Shown piece by piece: positions 33,534 to 44,273 of a stretch of 64,000 nucleotides of DNA (its first letter is position 1; every line of letters begins with the position of its first letter). The notes under the pieces are model-generated. The model saw only the letters and a program-made list of their open reading frames with translations. It was not told where the DNA came from and did no database searches. The stretch is from Euborellia annulipes (Eukaryota > Arthropoda > Insecta > Dermaptera > Anisolabididae), in NCBI GenBank assembly GCA_023213315.1, contig JAKCPI010024904.1, forward strand, positions 1 to 64,000, read 5' to 3'. The position numbers were made by a program, and so were the translations under genes.

Positions 33534-34150
33534 AAAAAATCTGGTGGGACTCGTCGCACAGCAAAACTTTCTCTTATCTTCAGTAAGCGAAAGTTGTGTT
33601 CTGTGCTTGTCACGCCAGATTTTTTGTCTCGACAGTAAGCTTAAGGTACATTTGAATTCAAGATTAAAATTTATAAACATGAGGAAATATTTATATTTTG
33701 TTACTACTGCAACCATTTCTCCTATCTTTCCTATGAAATACAAGAGTAAAGTGTACTTCAAAATGAGAATATACATTTTAAAGAGCATCTAAAAAATAAT
33801 TGATTTTTGAATTTTAATCAAAATCTTTGGGGCTATTTTTAAGAAAATCAAAAAAACCTGAAAAACTACTTCAGTAAAGTACTAGTACTTTTTGGCCGAT
33901 TTTAATTAACAGCTTAAACTCTCGCTCCAGGGGAGTGTTTAACTTAAATTTCAACCTCCTAGCTCAATTCCTTCATGCTTCAAATTAAACACACACCCAC
34001 AGACAGATCATGTCGCGAAAACCACTTTCTTGGATTCAGGGGACCTCAAAACGTGTATATCCATCAAAATCTCGACATCTAATTTTTGACATAATTCCAA
34101 TACTTTCTCTCTTTATATATTATCATATATAAAGGTAAGAGAAAGTAAAA
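33534..34150 (-). mobile_element. Family F repeat, inverted shorter copy
   Basis: Minus strand: opens ACTTTCTCTTACC with the TATATA inverted stretch (right side, 34100-34150) and ends near 33534 with hairpin-type ACTTTCGCTTAC / AAGATAAGAGAAAG and CCACCAGA. Internal blocks match the 31.3-kb copy, with a large internal deletion. Confidence 0.6.
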
Positions 34151-34161
34151 GACTAACATGT

Positions 34162-34302
34162 CTAATGTGAACCTGATATGAGGTTCCGCAAATGAGAGGC
34201 AATAATTCCTACATGTGAGAAAAGCCGCTCACAAGGTACAGAAGTAGCAACAATAGAAAAGATTCTGAGGGCAACCTGCCAAACAATAAGGTACACTCCT
34301 TT
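34162..34302 (-). pseudogene. hAT transposase C-terminal end
   Basis: The minus strand reads VWQVALRIFSIVATSVPCER and then LFSHVGIIASHLRNLISGSH before TAG at 34162-34164. SVPCERLFS is the hallmark of the C-terminal dimerisation region of hAT transposases (usual form T-S-V-P-S/C-E-R-L-F-S). Only about 46 residues survive; upstream coding sequence is degenerate. It fits the element's 8-bp target duplication, and both mark this as hAT. The superfamily moves by cut and paste; this copy cannot encode activity. Confidence 0.8.
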
Positions 34303-34832
34303 GAGTGACTGTCATGACCTCAAGGGGTTTGAGTTGGACTTGCGGTCTATAGGAGATCGGTTTAAGTATTGCCTTAGCTCTATTGGCTGCCGGGCCTGCA
34401 CGGTACAAGTCAGCTTTCTTTGTAGGGCGCCGCCCACAAGCGCCAACGCGGCCGCCGCGCATAAAAATCGAAAATCGAAAATCGGCCGTCAAAAATCGAT
34501 TTTTTCGATTTTTTCAGAACACTGAATCGATTTCGACTTTAATCGAAAATCGACGCTCAAAATCGATTTTCGATTAAAATCGAAATTGATTCGACCAACC
34601 TTAATATAGCTATGAGAAAGTGAAAAATGACAGATTGGGAAATGTCAAATTCAAATGTTTTTTCATTAAATCAATTATTTTGAGAGGTTTTACTTACTTT
34701 TTTCAGTATGTAAATAATCATTAAACTATTAGCTTCTGTTTCTATAAATTTTTTTTGAATAAAATTATTATATAATTACTAAAAAAAAAAATCATTTTTC
34801 GCCATATATTCAATGGGGCGGTTGGAAGAAAG

Positions 34833-35039
34833 ATGGCCGACAATTCTAACGGTCGCTCGTATGGCAAGAATAATAAAAATTTGACACCCGGTCAAAATTC
34901 ATCAGTTCTTCAAGAACATGAGAATATGTTTCAGCTAAGGGAAGGGGGAAAGTCCACTTCTCATCGTGAACATAGATTCTCTCCTGAAGATAAAGATCCG
35001 CTGCATCTTGAGAAAAGATTAGACAAACTTCACTTGTGA
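34833..35039 (+). other. Unrecognised ORF, 68 codons
   Basis: The ATG has a good start context (AAAGATGGCC). The product is hydrophilic (MADNSNGRSYGKNNKN ... HLEKRLDKLHL) with no domain. An antisense ORF of 99 codons (34846-35145) overlaps it and is equally unrecognised (it includes WTFPLPLAETYSHVLEEL). A ~20-bp stretch upstream resembles one near 29925, hinting at a repeat. Either strand could hold a gene fragment. Confidence 0.2.
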
Positions 35040-35456
35040 CTCCTCTGCGTAAGAGAGGTATGTCCCGAAAGAATTTGCCAGTTTCGGTGGGCTGATTCCC
35101 CATCGGGACGTTGCACTGGGCTGAAATCGAAAAAAACGCGGCCATAATTATCTTTTTTTGGGCGGATTTTTACAAAATTAAAACTATACATACAGAATCA
35201 TATGTTCTTCTATACCCTTCACTATTTTCATATTTAACCGAAAGGGGTTGAAATTACCCCTTGACAAAGTTGAAAAAAAAATTATGATGTGTGAAATATA
35301 AAGTAAAACTCGGGTTTGCGTTGGGTAAAAAAAAATGAATTATTGTACTGAGGTCCACATATAGTCTATTATTAGTGTGCAAAACGTTGTTTTTATATTT
35401 TGAAGTTCATTTTTTCGAATTATGGCCGCTTTTTTCCTATTTCAGCCCACTGTGCG

Positions 35457-36955
35457 TTGTTGGAATCAGAGCGGGAGATTGTAACCGGCAAATCAATTTA
35501 TTTTAATTTAATTAATTCCAATTCTAATTTCCCAATATTATTTTTTATTATTTAATCCAATTCATTTATTTTCTCAAGTAGAAAAATCGTTTATTTTCTC
35601 TAAAATTTTTCTAACGTCTTTTAATGACTTAATAAAATGTATAAAATAGACCGTCGCCTCATGCGAATAAAACGGACACGACTCATTTGCTTTGCTACTC
35701 TCGTCCAGCAGTGGCGTCATTTCAACTTTTTCTTGTGGGGGGGCAAACATTTTTTTTCTTAAAATTTACTTACAAATGGGTACTCAAATTTGGTCAAAAC
35801 ATATTTAATTTAATTAATTGTTCAATTTTGTACAGTTTGTATACTCGTAGACATAGGCGTAGCCAGAAATTTTCGATGGGGGGGGGGATTCAGGATGATT
35901 TCTCCCCCCCTCCCCCCCCCCCCGACTTATAGGGCAGTATAAGGCGTCTAATGAAATATATGACTGGCCAATCCGCCCTCCTGGACCCCCCCCTCGGATT
36001 GGCTCGGGCCCGCCCTTTTTTAATTAAGTGCCCCAATTTTTCATTCATCTCGTTTCAGGCAATAATTTAAAAATTTAATTATATAATAATTTTTATTATT
36101 TTTCATTTGAGGGATTTAATCAATTTTAGCAGGGTTTAATTTTTTATAAAGCAAGACAAAAATCAATTCTTTTCAATGGGAAAATTCTGAATTTTCTCGA
36201 ATTTTTTGCGTTTTATTTAATAAAATTATTTTATTTTATTTTTTTTTTAAACTAGAGAAAATTATTATATTTTTTTACTTTCTCTTACCCTATATATGAA
36301 ATATATAGAGAGAGAAAGTATTGTTTGTATTATAGAGCTTAAATATCTAGTCATGGCTTGGGTCCAATGGGGGGGGGGGGGGTTTGAACCCCCAAATCCC
36401 CCCCCCCGTGGCTACGCCTATGCTCGTAGATGTATTTTGGAATATTTTATTTAGAATTATATACAATTTTATAAAAATCAGAGACCTTTGGGGGGCCCCA
36501 AATGCCCTTCCTGCCCCCTCCCAAATGATGCCTATGTCGTCCTGTAAAGTCGCACTAGTTATTCACAATATTTTGCACCCTGCAAAATTTATACGACAGC
36601 CCTTGTCACTATTATTATATTTTTTTTTTTTCAAATAACCCTTATGTATTAATATTTTTTTTTCTGGTTAATTAATAATCCAGTTTTTTTTTTCTCTAAT
36701 TAAAATATTTCTGCTTTCTACGACTTGTTACCTGTTATACATTTTTATCGTTATTTATTTTATTATTGTATCATTTAAAGAAGAATTAAACCAATTACGG
36801 GTTAATTAATAAATGTTAAACCAAAAATTTCGTGTTGTCATTTGGTGTGTGTGTGTGTGAACCCTTCCCCCACCATCAACCATCTTCAACGACAATTTGG
36901 CAACGGGAAACGAAAATTCATCATGACTGGTACCCAACGTGGAGCCAGCAGAAAA
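35457..36955 (+). mobile_element. Possible LTR retrotransposon remnant
   Basis: TGTTGGAATCAGAGCGGGAG could open an LTR. ATGTATAAAATAG (35636) is TATA-like and AATAAATG (36812) could be a polyadenylation signal. TTTGGCAACGGGAAACG (36895) and TGGTACCCAACGTGGAGCC (36939) look like primer-binding sites. A hAT MITE interrupts it at 35852-36422. No second LTR or coding region was found, so the call is tentative. Confidence 0.3.
35852..36422. mobile_element. hAT-type MITE (CATAGGCGTAGCC family), complete
   Basis: Termini CATAGGCGTAGCCAGAAATT and GTGGCTACGCCTATG, flanked by the perfect 8-bp duplication CTCGTAGA (35844-35851, 36423-36430). Long G and C runs near the ends. A family F opening fragment (about 36274-36325) is embedded. 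571 bp, non-coding. Confidence 0.88.
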
Positions 36956-37084
36956 TCATCAATTATAAATGGCACCCAACCTGAAGCCAACTGCATAATA
37001 TTCATTATACAACTTCATTAAACAAGAATTTTTATTAAAGTAAAAAAAAAAAAATAATAATAATAATACTCTAATAATAATAAA

Positions 37085-37260
37085 TATATTTCGGTATTGA
37101 ATCATTTGGGAGAGCATATTGATGGGCGGAGCCTAGAGCGGAGCCATGTTTCGAACGCCACCTCTCGGATGTCGAAATGTTTAACGAGTTTGACAAGTTA
37201 CAATCTATATTATCTATGAACGGAGCTACGGCTAACATGGCCGACTTTTTCAATCAGCTG
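37085..37260 (+). repeat. Dispersed repeat also at 10080-10270
   Basis: ATCATTTGGGAGAGCATATT, GGGCGGAGCCTAGAG and CGAACGCCACCT match the reverse complement of the earlier copy. 37260-37440 is AT-rich with nothing recognised. Confidence 0.5.
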
Positions 37261-37439
37261 TTTGTTCGGTTTCTTAATAAAGACATTTTTGGCAATATAA
37301 AGCTTTATTTAAGTAAATAATACAAATAAATAATCATAATGAGATAACTTGTATTTTTTATTAAAAATTGCAGGAAATATATGTTAAGTCAAAACAAATA
37401 GATTCCAAATTTTTTTAACTTAATAAAATATTATTTTTT

Positions 37440-37662
37440 AAATAGTCAATTAAGAAATATTTTTATATAAGTAGCTCGAAGCTGGAGAAGGGAAACCAAG
37501 TACGTTCGCCCCACCCGAATGTCTTGCAAGCAGTTGTTTCCCGGCCGCCAGGGCCGCCAGCTGCTGAGTGTCAGTGAAAGTGCAGTGCGCTCGTTTCGAG
37601 CTCATTTAGTTGATGTCAAGTCTTTGTGTATTTAACATGTAAAAGCAGCATGTGAGAACGGG
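37440..37662 (+). promoter_or_regulatory. G+C-richer upstream region of the 37.7-kb ORF
   Basis: This stretch is less AT-biased than its surroundings, has several CpG and GCCGCC-type clusters, and carries an initiator-like TCAGTG about 85 bases before the ATG. It resembles no repeat family seen elsewhere in the window. It could be a promoter plus 5' UTR, but no TATA box is evident and the call depends on the ORF being real. Confidence 0.25.
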
Positions 37663-38100
37663 ATGCGAATCAAGCACCATCCGGGAAGGGCCGTGAGTGA
37701 CGGTGTTGGTACCATCTTAACATCTAGCTCAGCCACTACTCCGATTAATGATAATAATACCATAAATATCACCTTTACAACTCTTACTAGTGCCCCTTAT
37801 GAGGCAAGTTGGCAAGGATTACGTGATGCAACGCCACCACCACCTTCACGTTCACCACCCTCGGAACATTATTTCTTACGACCACGTGAAAATGAACCAC
37901 CTCGACGAAGGCCACGCCAACGAGAACATAACGCAACACCGCCACCCCCACCTCTTTCTGAACCTGAGGCTGAGGCTGACTTCTCCATACCCAGACCGAA
38001 ATTAATAGTGCCTGTTCATACTTACGGCATCCGTCATCGACGTACCGGCTATATGCTCTGTTCATCTCCACCTAGTACGTTGTTCGACAGTTCAGGTTAG
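37663..38100 (+). CDS. Proline/arginine-rich ORF, possible alternative first exon
   Basis: This 145-residue ORF starts at ATG 37663 and has no transposon motifs. It has a Ser/Thr-rich N-terminus (residues about 15-45), Pro/Arg-rich blocks including PPPPSRSPP and PPPPPL, an acidic SEPEAEAD stretch, then a basic segment with HRRTGYMLCSSPPSTLF. It ends at a TAG that overlaps a potential splice donor (TTCAG then gttag), so the true product may splice onward. The 220 bp upstream is relatively G+C-rich and contains an initiator-like TCAGTG near 37579. Same strand as the PKG exon and about 23 kb downstream of it; insect PKG genes use several promoters with low-complexity N-termini, so an internal alternative first exon is a reasonable inference. 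A single-exon gene or chance ORF remains possible. The antisense ORF at 37787-38071 looks like its shadow. Confidence 0.4.
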   Translation: MRIKHHPGRAVSDGVGTILTSSSATTPINDNNTINITFTTLTSAPYEASWQGLRDATPPPPSRSPPSEHYFLRPRENEPPRRRPRQREHNATPPPPPLSEPEAEADFSIPRPKLIVPVHTYGIRHRRTGYMLCSSPPSTLFDSSG

Positions 38101-38885
38101 CCAAGCAAAGAAAAGGCCTTGGAACTAGGAAACATCTTAAGCCAACTTTCCCATCAATGAATTAAATCCATTCGAATTCACATTCACATTGGCCCCCGCA
38201 ACAAGCAGCCAGCCTATCCAACCAATCAAATAAATGTCATTCCCTCCCTCTCTCTCACTTTACTTTCTGCTCTCATTCTTACGTTATATAAATATCTTAT
38301 TTTTATAAGATTCATCCATGCTCAACCAAATGATAAAGATATTCAAAAATTTATTTAAAATTTTACCTGTAAATAAATATTTTTTATTTATTAAAAATCT
38401 TAATTTATTAACACATTGTTACTTTTTATTCATTCATTTAAAAAATTTTGCAAACCAAATTTATTGTTGTATTAAACTTTTTTAATACCGTAATATTCCT
38501 CCTACACTCTCTTTTAACGAATGTGACTTCACAAAATCTTCTTATAAGTATTATGAATTAACTACCTTGAAAAAAAAAAAAAATTCTAACATCTTATATA
38601 AATCATTAGAGCAAGCAAAGCTAATTTAATAGCCATAATCATTTAAAGAAATTCTTCAAAAAGTCGAGAATTTCAATATCTAAAATATAAAGATATGCAA
38701 ATCAATGGCTTTCCATTGTAGTATAGGTAGGAATGGGCGAAGGGGCTAGAGGACACAAAAAAATGTCATTAATAATTCAATAGTGTTGCCAAATGGACAT
38801 TTCAATTAGGCGTACATGTACTGGCTCTGATGTTCGATCCCATTTGATATTGAGCTCTTTTGGTTTTTTTTGCATTGTTATTTGT
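38101..38885. other. No gene seen
   Basis: AT-rich sequence following the proline-rich ORF. It is free of the repeat families catalogued here, which fits host intron DNA. No ORF with a recognisable domain. Confidence 0.4.
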
Positions 38886-39133
38886 AGAGACCGGATTTTA
38901 AGCAAAATGCTTATTGCTGAATTTTATAAGCAACCATTAGATATTTGATTTCTACACGAATTACGAAAAACTAAGTGCATTGAGATTGCATTTTTTATGC
39001 TTTTATTGCTTATTTTGAGTTTTTATGCTTTTTTCCCTTTTATGCTTATTTGAACTTATTTTACGAATATTTATAATTTTTTTTTTTTTTTTTTATTAAA
39101 AAACGCTTTTTTCCCATTCACACATTCATACAC

Positions 39134-39508
39134 AAGGGGCGCATATAAGGGGAGGGGGCCCGCCCCCCACAAATTTTCCAAATGCATATATAGGAATATA
39201 CAGACAGTGGATCTCGGCCCCCCCCCCCCGAAATGTTTGATCGGCCCCGCAGTGAGAAAAAATATAGCCCTGTATAAAAAAAAGGGAAAATGTTCCGCGG
39301 AGCGGCAAAATTTTCTTTCGTATCTCTAAAAAAAAGGTAAAATGATTTTCACGGGCGGGAAAAAAAAATTTTCGCGGCGGCGGAAAACTTTGGTTCTGCA
39401 AAAACAAAATTGGTGGAAAAAATTTAATTTCGTTAAAAAAAATTTTCCGCAGAAAAATTTTTGAGTCCAGGCCCCCCCCCCAGAAAAAATTTCTATATAC
39501 GCCCCTGG
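39134..39508 (-). mobile_element. hAT-type MITE (CAGGGGCGTATATA family) in left arm
   Basis: Minus strand begins near CAGGGGCGTATATAGAAATT (39490-39508) and ends GCGCCCCTTG at 39134. The interior has G and C runs as in the 25679 copy. The repeat-derived ORF here is not a gene. Confidence 0.7.
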
Positions 39509-39514
39509 CATACA

Positions 39515-39720
39515 CACAGTCTTTTCAGCAACTTGTTAGGCCATTTAAGACTTTAAACGATACTCTTTATTTGTCTGGTCCAGGCATTCTCATTCAAACC
39601 CTTTGGTATCCAAATGGCTTAAATAAAATCACCGGACTGCCTGGGATCCGAACCCTCGACCATTGGTATACAAGGCAGGCGCGCTACCAACTATGCCAAG
39701 CCCGAGGGCTATAATATTTT
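39515..39720 (-). mobile_element. tRNA-derived SINE (left arm)
   Basis: Minus strand: head AGCCCTCGGGCTTGGCATAG, box-A-like TTGGTAGCGCGCCTGCC, box-B-like GGGTTCGGATCCCAGG, body with CCATTTGGATACC and tail CTTAAATGGCCTAAC. Arg/Thr-tRNA-like architecture with a degraded anticodon arm. Confidence 0.7.
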
Positions 39721-39819
39721 TTAAAAATCATTCAAAACATTATTCAGCAAAAACGTTCATGTAAAGCAAATCCTTCGGCAACTGCGCAAATACCGCCTTC
39801 CCTACTCTAGCTCAGACCC

Positions 39820-40650
39820 TACCTTGCCCCAAGAAAAATTAAAGGGGGGCCATGGGACCAGCCATCTTCCGGTGGGCCTGGAAAGCCCCATATTTTCTCA
39901 ATTTTTCTTGGGCAAGGAGCTTTCTGGGGAGGGCCAGACCCCCCCCCGGCACCCCCTAGATACGCCCATGTTTCTAAGCTTTTACCTGACGCTTCAAATA
40001 CTTCAGTAGTTGAATACACAACTAATTTCTAACTTTTTCAGGATAAATGGAATTTTCTCGATTTTCATCACCCCTAACTATTATTATTATTATTTTTCTT
40101 CAATTTTCTAGAATCTCAGTCAATCCTGGAAGAATTTAAGAGCACCGTCATGATAAATAAGCGGAGAAAAAAAAAAAAAAATTTTCTCAAAAATAAAAAA
40201 AAAATAGAATGCGAAATAATCCCACTCTGAAATTTTCAGAGCATTTGTAGAAAAAATCAAAGTTTTTTTATAAAAAAAAAAACTTAAAAAAAAAAGTCAT
40301 TCATCCCGAAATTTTTGTTTTTTTCCAAAAATGTCAAAAAAAACGTTCAAGATGAATCTGTAAAATTTTGTCATATTTTTTTCTGAAAAGTACATTTAAA
40401 GACAAAAATTTCAAAAAAAAAAAAAAAACGTCCCGATAAGTTAATTTTTGACAGTTTTACGGTTATTTAAAAAAAAACATGGATTTTTTTTTTAAATGCT
40501 ATAACTTTTTTTTGGCTGGGTCGTAAAATCTGAAAAAATTCTCAAACACGTTTTCAATAGGGTACAAAAAGATGACAAAGTTTCAGCCAAATCAAAAATG
40601 GTCGGGTTCAAAAGTGGTCGAGTTGGCGTGGAATGCCCCATATATAAATC
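39820..40650 (-). repeat. Two dispersed repeats in tandem (inverted copies of 32.6 and 30.9 kb)
   Basis: 39820-40180 matches 32560-32960 inverted, and 40180-40650 matches 30935-31320 inverted. The order is consistent with one longer ancestral repeat. The ORF at 40492-40929 has no conserved domain. Confidence 0.6.
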
Positions 40651-41091
40651 TGGAGATATGACTAATTTACTAAGTGATGAATAGAGACCGGAGAAAAAAG
40701 CATAAAAAAATGGAAAAAAGTGCTTAAAAAAGCATAAAAATCTTGAATAAAAAGTTTTAAATAAGCATAAAAAAAAATGGTTGGTGTTAATTTTTATGTA
40801 TTTATTTTTGTATGTATTTTTTATGTATTTTATTTTGTAGATGCTTTGGCCCAATGACGCGTGACTAAACGGGCGAAATAAAAAAAAAATAATAAGCATA
40901 AAAATTGAAAAAAAGCATCTCATAAGCAATTTCTACTCATTCTAATGGCGGATACATGGGGGGGGGGGGGTAAAGGATGTAATTAATTTTAATATAAAAT
41001 TTTAAAAATTAAAAAAAATTTATTTGGATATACCTATATTCGGGTAAACAAATACAGAATGCAACTTTAAATTACCGAAAGTGTGAGGCAA

Positions 41092-41335
41092 TGGCGGATC
41101 CAGAAGTGTTTCTCGAGGGGGGGGGTGTAATCTGGAGTGACTGGTCGCACAGCGGTAATTTAAAGGCGCATTCTGTACTTGTTTGCCAGAATATAAATAT
41201 AAATCAAATTTTTAAGTATTAAATTTTTAAAATTTTACATTAAAAACACATTTTTTTCGAAAAAAGTATTTTTTTCAAATCTCAGCCCCCTTTACCCCCC
41301 CCCCCCCTTGTATCTGCCCTTGGTGTGAGGCCAGT
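41092..41335. mobile_element. hAT-type MITE (GGATCC/poly-G family)
   Basis: GGCGGATCCAGAAGTGTTTC, G run, GGTCGCACAGC and a right end CTTGTATCTGCCCTTGG. Ends are slightly diverged and the duplication is not clear. Confidence 0.6.
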
Positions 41336-41493
41336 CCCACCAGATTACCCCTCTGCGAGGGTCCGCCGCAGTAGGTATCCAGGGGTCCCAGGGGGCTCGA
41401 GTCAGAGTAGGGAAGGCGCGATTTGCGCAGTTGCCGAAGGATTTGCTTTACATTTTGCTGAATAATGTTTTAAATTATTTTTAAAAATTGTCT

Positions 41494-41700
41494 AGCCCTC
41501 GGGCTTGGTGTAGTTGGTAGAGCGCCTGCCTTGTATACCAAGGGTCGAGGATTCAGATCCCAGGCAGTCCGATGATTTTATTTAAGCCAATTGGATACCA
41601 AATGGCTTAGATAAGAATGCCTGGACCCCCAATAGATATATTTACAAATAACGAGTATTGTTTAAAGTTTTAAATGGCCTAGGTTGCCAAAAAGACTGTG
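41494..41700 (+). mobile_element. tRNA-derived SINE (right arm)
   Basis: Head AGCCCTCGGGCTTGGTGTAG, box-A-like TTGGTAGAGCGCCTGCC, box-B-like GGATTCAGATCCCAGG, tail TTAAATGGCCTAGGTTGCC. Inverted partner of the 39515-39720 copy. Confidence 0.7.
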
Positions 41701-41703
41701 CGT

Positions 41704-42056
41704 AGGCCATGGGCGTATATAGAAAATTTTTTTCGGGGGGGGAGCCTAAATTCTAAAATTTTTCTACGGAATTTTTTGCTAAATAAACTAAATTTTTTCC
41801 GCCCCGCCCTGCGAAAATCATTTTACCTTTTTTTTAGAGACACGATATTTTTGCCGTCCCGGGGAACATTTCCCCTTTTGCGGAGCCAAAGGTTTTCCAC
41901 ACGAAAATTTTGCCGATCCGCAGAACATTTTCCATTTCGAGGTGGCCGAGATCCGCTAATGTCTATATATCCCCTTATATGTATATGCTTTTGGAAAATT
42001 TCGGAGGGGGGCCGGGCTCCCTCGCTCCCCCCCCCCCCCTTATATACGTCCCTTGT
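41704..42056 (+). mobile_element. hAT-type MITE (GGGCGTATATA family) in right arm
   Basis: CATGGGCGTATATAGAAAAT to TATATACGTCCCTTG with G and C runs; partner of 39134-39508 in the opposite arm. The ORF reading through it is not a gene. Confidence 0.65.
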
Positions 42057-42334
42057 GTATGCGTGTGTGAATGGGAAAAAATTGTTTTTTAATAAAAAAA
42101 AAAAAAAATTATAAATATTCGTAAAATAAGTTCAAATAAGCACAAAGGGCAAAAAAAGCATGAAAACTCAAAAAAAGCAAAAAAAGCATAAAAAATGTAA
42201 TCTCAATGCACTTAGTTTTTCCTAATTCGTATAGAAATTAAATATCTAATGGTTGCTTATAAAATTCAGCAATAAGCATTTGGCTTAAAATCCGGTCTCT
42301 ATTAATTACTAACAGATATGAGTAGGATGGCAGC

Positions 42335-42495
42335 CAGGAGAGAAATCAGACAAAAATTCAATCAATTTTTATCTAATTTTATTACGATTGTCTACATTTC
42401 GGACGCAAATCGCGCCCTTCCTCAGGACAATCGATAGTTAATGAAATACAGATGGACGTATTTTTTTAATTAACAATATCTTTATCTTTATATAT
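42335..42495 (-). repeat. Penelope-type terminal repeat with decayed hammerhead motif (left)
   Basis: Inverted partner of 45728-45910. The minus strand reads CCTGAGGAAGGGCGCGATTT and GCGTCCGAAATG, so the GAAAC block has lost its terminal bases relative to the right copy. Confidence 0.55.
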
Positions 42496-44160
42496 ACATG
42501 TATATATTAATATATAATTCTTCTGTACGTGTGTATGTGACTGAACTCCTCCTAAACGACTGAACCGATTTTGATGAAATTTTTTGTGTATGTTTGTGAG
42601 AGTCCCGGACAGGTTATGTTTCACAAATAACAATAAGTTAATGAGTAATTAACCGTTAAAATAAGAAAAAAATAAAGATAGGAGAAACAGTTGCCATGGT
42701 AAGAAAATATAAATATTTTCCCATGTTTACGATTTTTTATTTATTTACATTTTGAATTCTAAAATATCGGCGTAAATTTTTTGTCTGTGTTCCGGGAGAG
42801 TCACAGAAAGAATATGATTCACAAAAAAATCTAAGTTCATGAATAAAAAAATCTCTATATATCAAAATGAAAAGGGAAAATGTATGTACCGGTATGTATA
42901 TAAGTATATCTTCTATAGAAATTCACAATTTTCAATGAATCTATTGAATGAATTAAGTACACATATATGAACCAACAAATTTCTTAAAAAAGGGAAGTTG
43001 ACTTGGAAATTAGAGAGGAAGTTTGTAGCTCTGAGTCCCAGCTTTCCAGCTATACGACTAGGGCTGTGGGAGGAGCTACGCAACCAGTTGAAAATAAAAA
43101 AAGAATAGAGTAGTAATAGACCCTTTTGCTGTCCCCAGCCGGTACCCTCGCTTGAACTCAAGAGCCTGTCTTAACATCCGAACACATGCATATCCTAAAT
43201 TGGCAATAAACTTGCCCGCCGAAGGAGAGCAAGGGGGTCCAGGGGGCGCAGCACAGTGGTCCGGATCGCTCGAAAAGCGGCCAAAAGTCGTATATCTTTT
43301 TTATTAGTCGGTATTTTTTGGTGAAAATTTTTGTACATATGCTTTTAAGTATCCCCTTTAATAATATGTTATAAAATTTTTTTTTTTTTAAATTATAAAA
43401 GCCATAAAAAATAAAAAACTCTTTTTCATGCGTATTTTTTTTTTTTTTAATCTCTATCATTTTTAATAAGGAGTGTTTTTTGATGAAATTTTGTATACAT
43501 ATATTTTTGGTTGTCTTTTAAGATAAATCTATTATATTTTTATTATAACGGTAAAAAAAAAAATATTTTTTTTAAAGCGAATTTTTTTTAACAAATATTT
43601 TGTTTTAAAAAATGACATGTTTTTGACATTGACACCGAGGTTTATTTTACAAACCAACAATACAATAAAATAAAAATATGATCTAATAAACACAATCAAA
43701 TAAATATACAGTATTTCGGAAACATTATTCGTCATCTTCAGGATGCTATATGATGCATTAATTTCGAAAATAAGCACCTAAATTATTTGTTAAGAATTAG
43801 AAGAAAATGTAAATGTAAATATATAGACGTCTTTTTTCTCATAGAACAAATATTATATAAATATACCACACTTGTGTGTTGAATTCACTTGGATGCCTGA
43901 GCATCTCATGTTTGGTATATACGTATTTGTTATATGACAAATAGGCTCTCAATATGCATAAATTTCAATAGGACATCGCGATGGCCTAATGAAATTTACT
44001 ATGCGTTTTTGCTAACTCTGAAGAAGGTTCAAATTCTGAACCGAAACGTTAAATCGATAAAAATAAAATTTTCACAACAAAAAACAATAGCTGCATATTC
44101 TCATATAATTCCTCTAAAAATCCAAAGGGAAAATAATTGATATATTTATTATAAAATATG

Positions 44161-44273
44161 TTCATCAGAACTTATATCTTCATCTTCATCTTCTTCATGA
44201 TCTGAAATTTGGTTAATAATCAGCTCCCTAATATCTTCATCGGATCTAGCTAAAGTATGAACGAAACTGAATT
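44161..44273 (-). pseudogene. Acidic C-terminal exon remnant inside the CACAGTG element
   Basis: On the minus strand, an acceptor-like aaaattcag (44274-44282) is followed by an open stretch reading FVHTLARSDEDIRELIINQI, then SDHEEDEDEDISSDEHIL and TAA. The acidic tail is compositionally unlike the surroundings. It could be the last exon of the element's lost transposase or an unrelated captured fragment. No upstream exon with Transib D-D-E motifs could be recognised. Confidence 0.35.

Larger units (their letters stand above)
33144..34603 (-). mobile_element. hAT element remnant with 8-bp duplication
   Basis: Termini TAGGGTTGGTAGATTC and GATTCGACCAACCTTA are imperfect inverted repeats, flanked by the perfect 8-bp duplication ATATAGCT (33136-33143, 34604-34611). 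Subterminal DNA is full of AATCGATTTT repeats on both sides. A family F copy (33534-34150) sits inside, and the minus strand keeps the end of a hAT transposase. Confidence 0.8.
38886..42307. mobile_element. hAT-like element with 0.9-kb inverted arms
   Basis: Ends TAGAGACCGGATTTTAAGC and GCTTAAAATCCGGTCTCTA are inverted and resemble the ends of the hAT element at 50756. The arms (38886-39830 and 41390-42307) are inverted copies that include the same MITE and the same SINE. A related GAGACCGGA end occurs inside near 40685. Flanking 8-mers do not match cleanly. It probably arose by inverted duplication or by two adjacent copies. No transposase. Confidence 0.55.

Noticed and set aside
36939..36957. 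Clear second LTR element with primer-binding site
   Set aside because: The PBS-like sequence is suggestive, but no paired LTR or pol sequence was found; kept only as a tentative remnant.
37787..38071. Minus-strand 94-codon ORF
   Set aside because: It is antisense to the proline-rich ORF at 37663-38100; Val/His-rich composition is the expected shadow of Pro/Arg-rich codons.
39600..39720. Possible functional tRNA gene
   Set aside because: Box A and B are present, but the anticodon arm and acceptor pairing are degraded and a SINE body follows; an inverted copy exists at 41494.
40492..40929. 145-codon minus-strand ORF
   Set aside because: It is Phe/Lys/Tyr-rich, spans two different dispersed repeats, and is not preserved in the copy at 31 kb.
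41698..42114. 138-codon ORF
   Set aside because: It starts in a SINE tail and runs through a MITE with poly-G and poly-C; the equivalent MITE at 39.3 kb reads differently.
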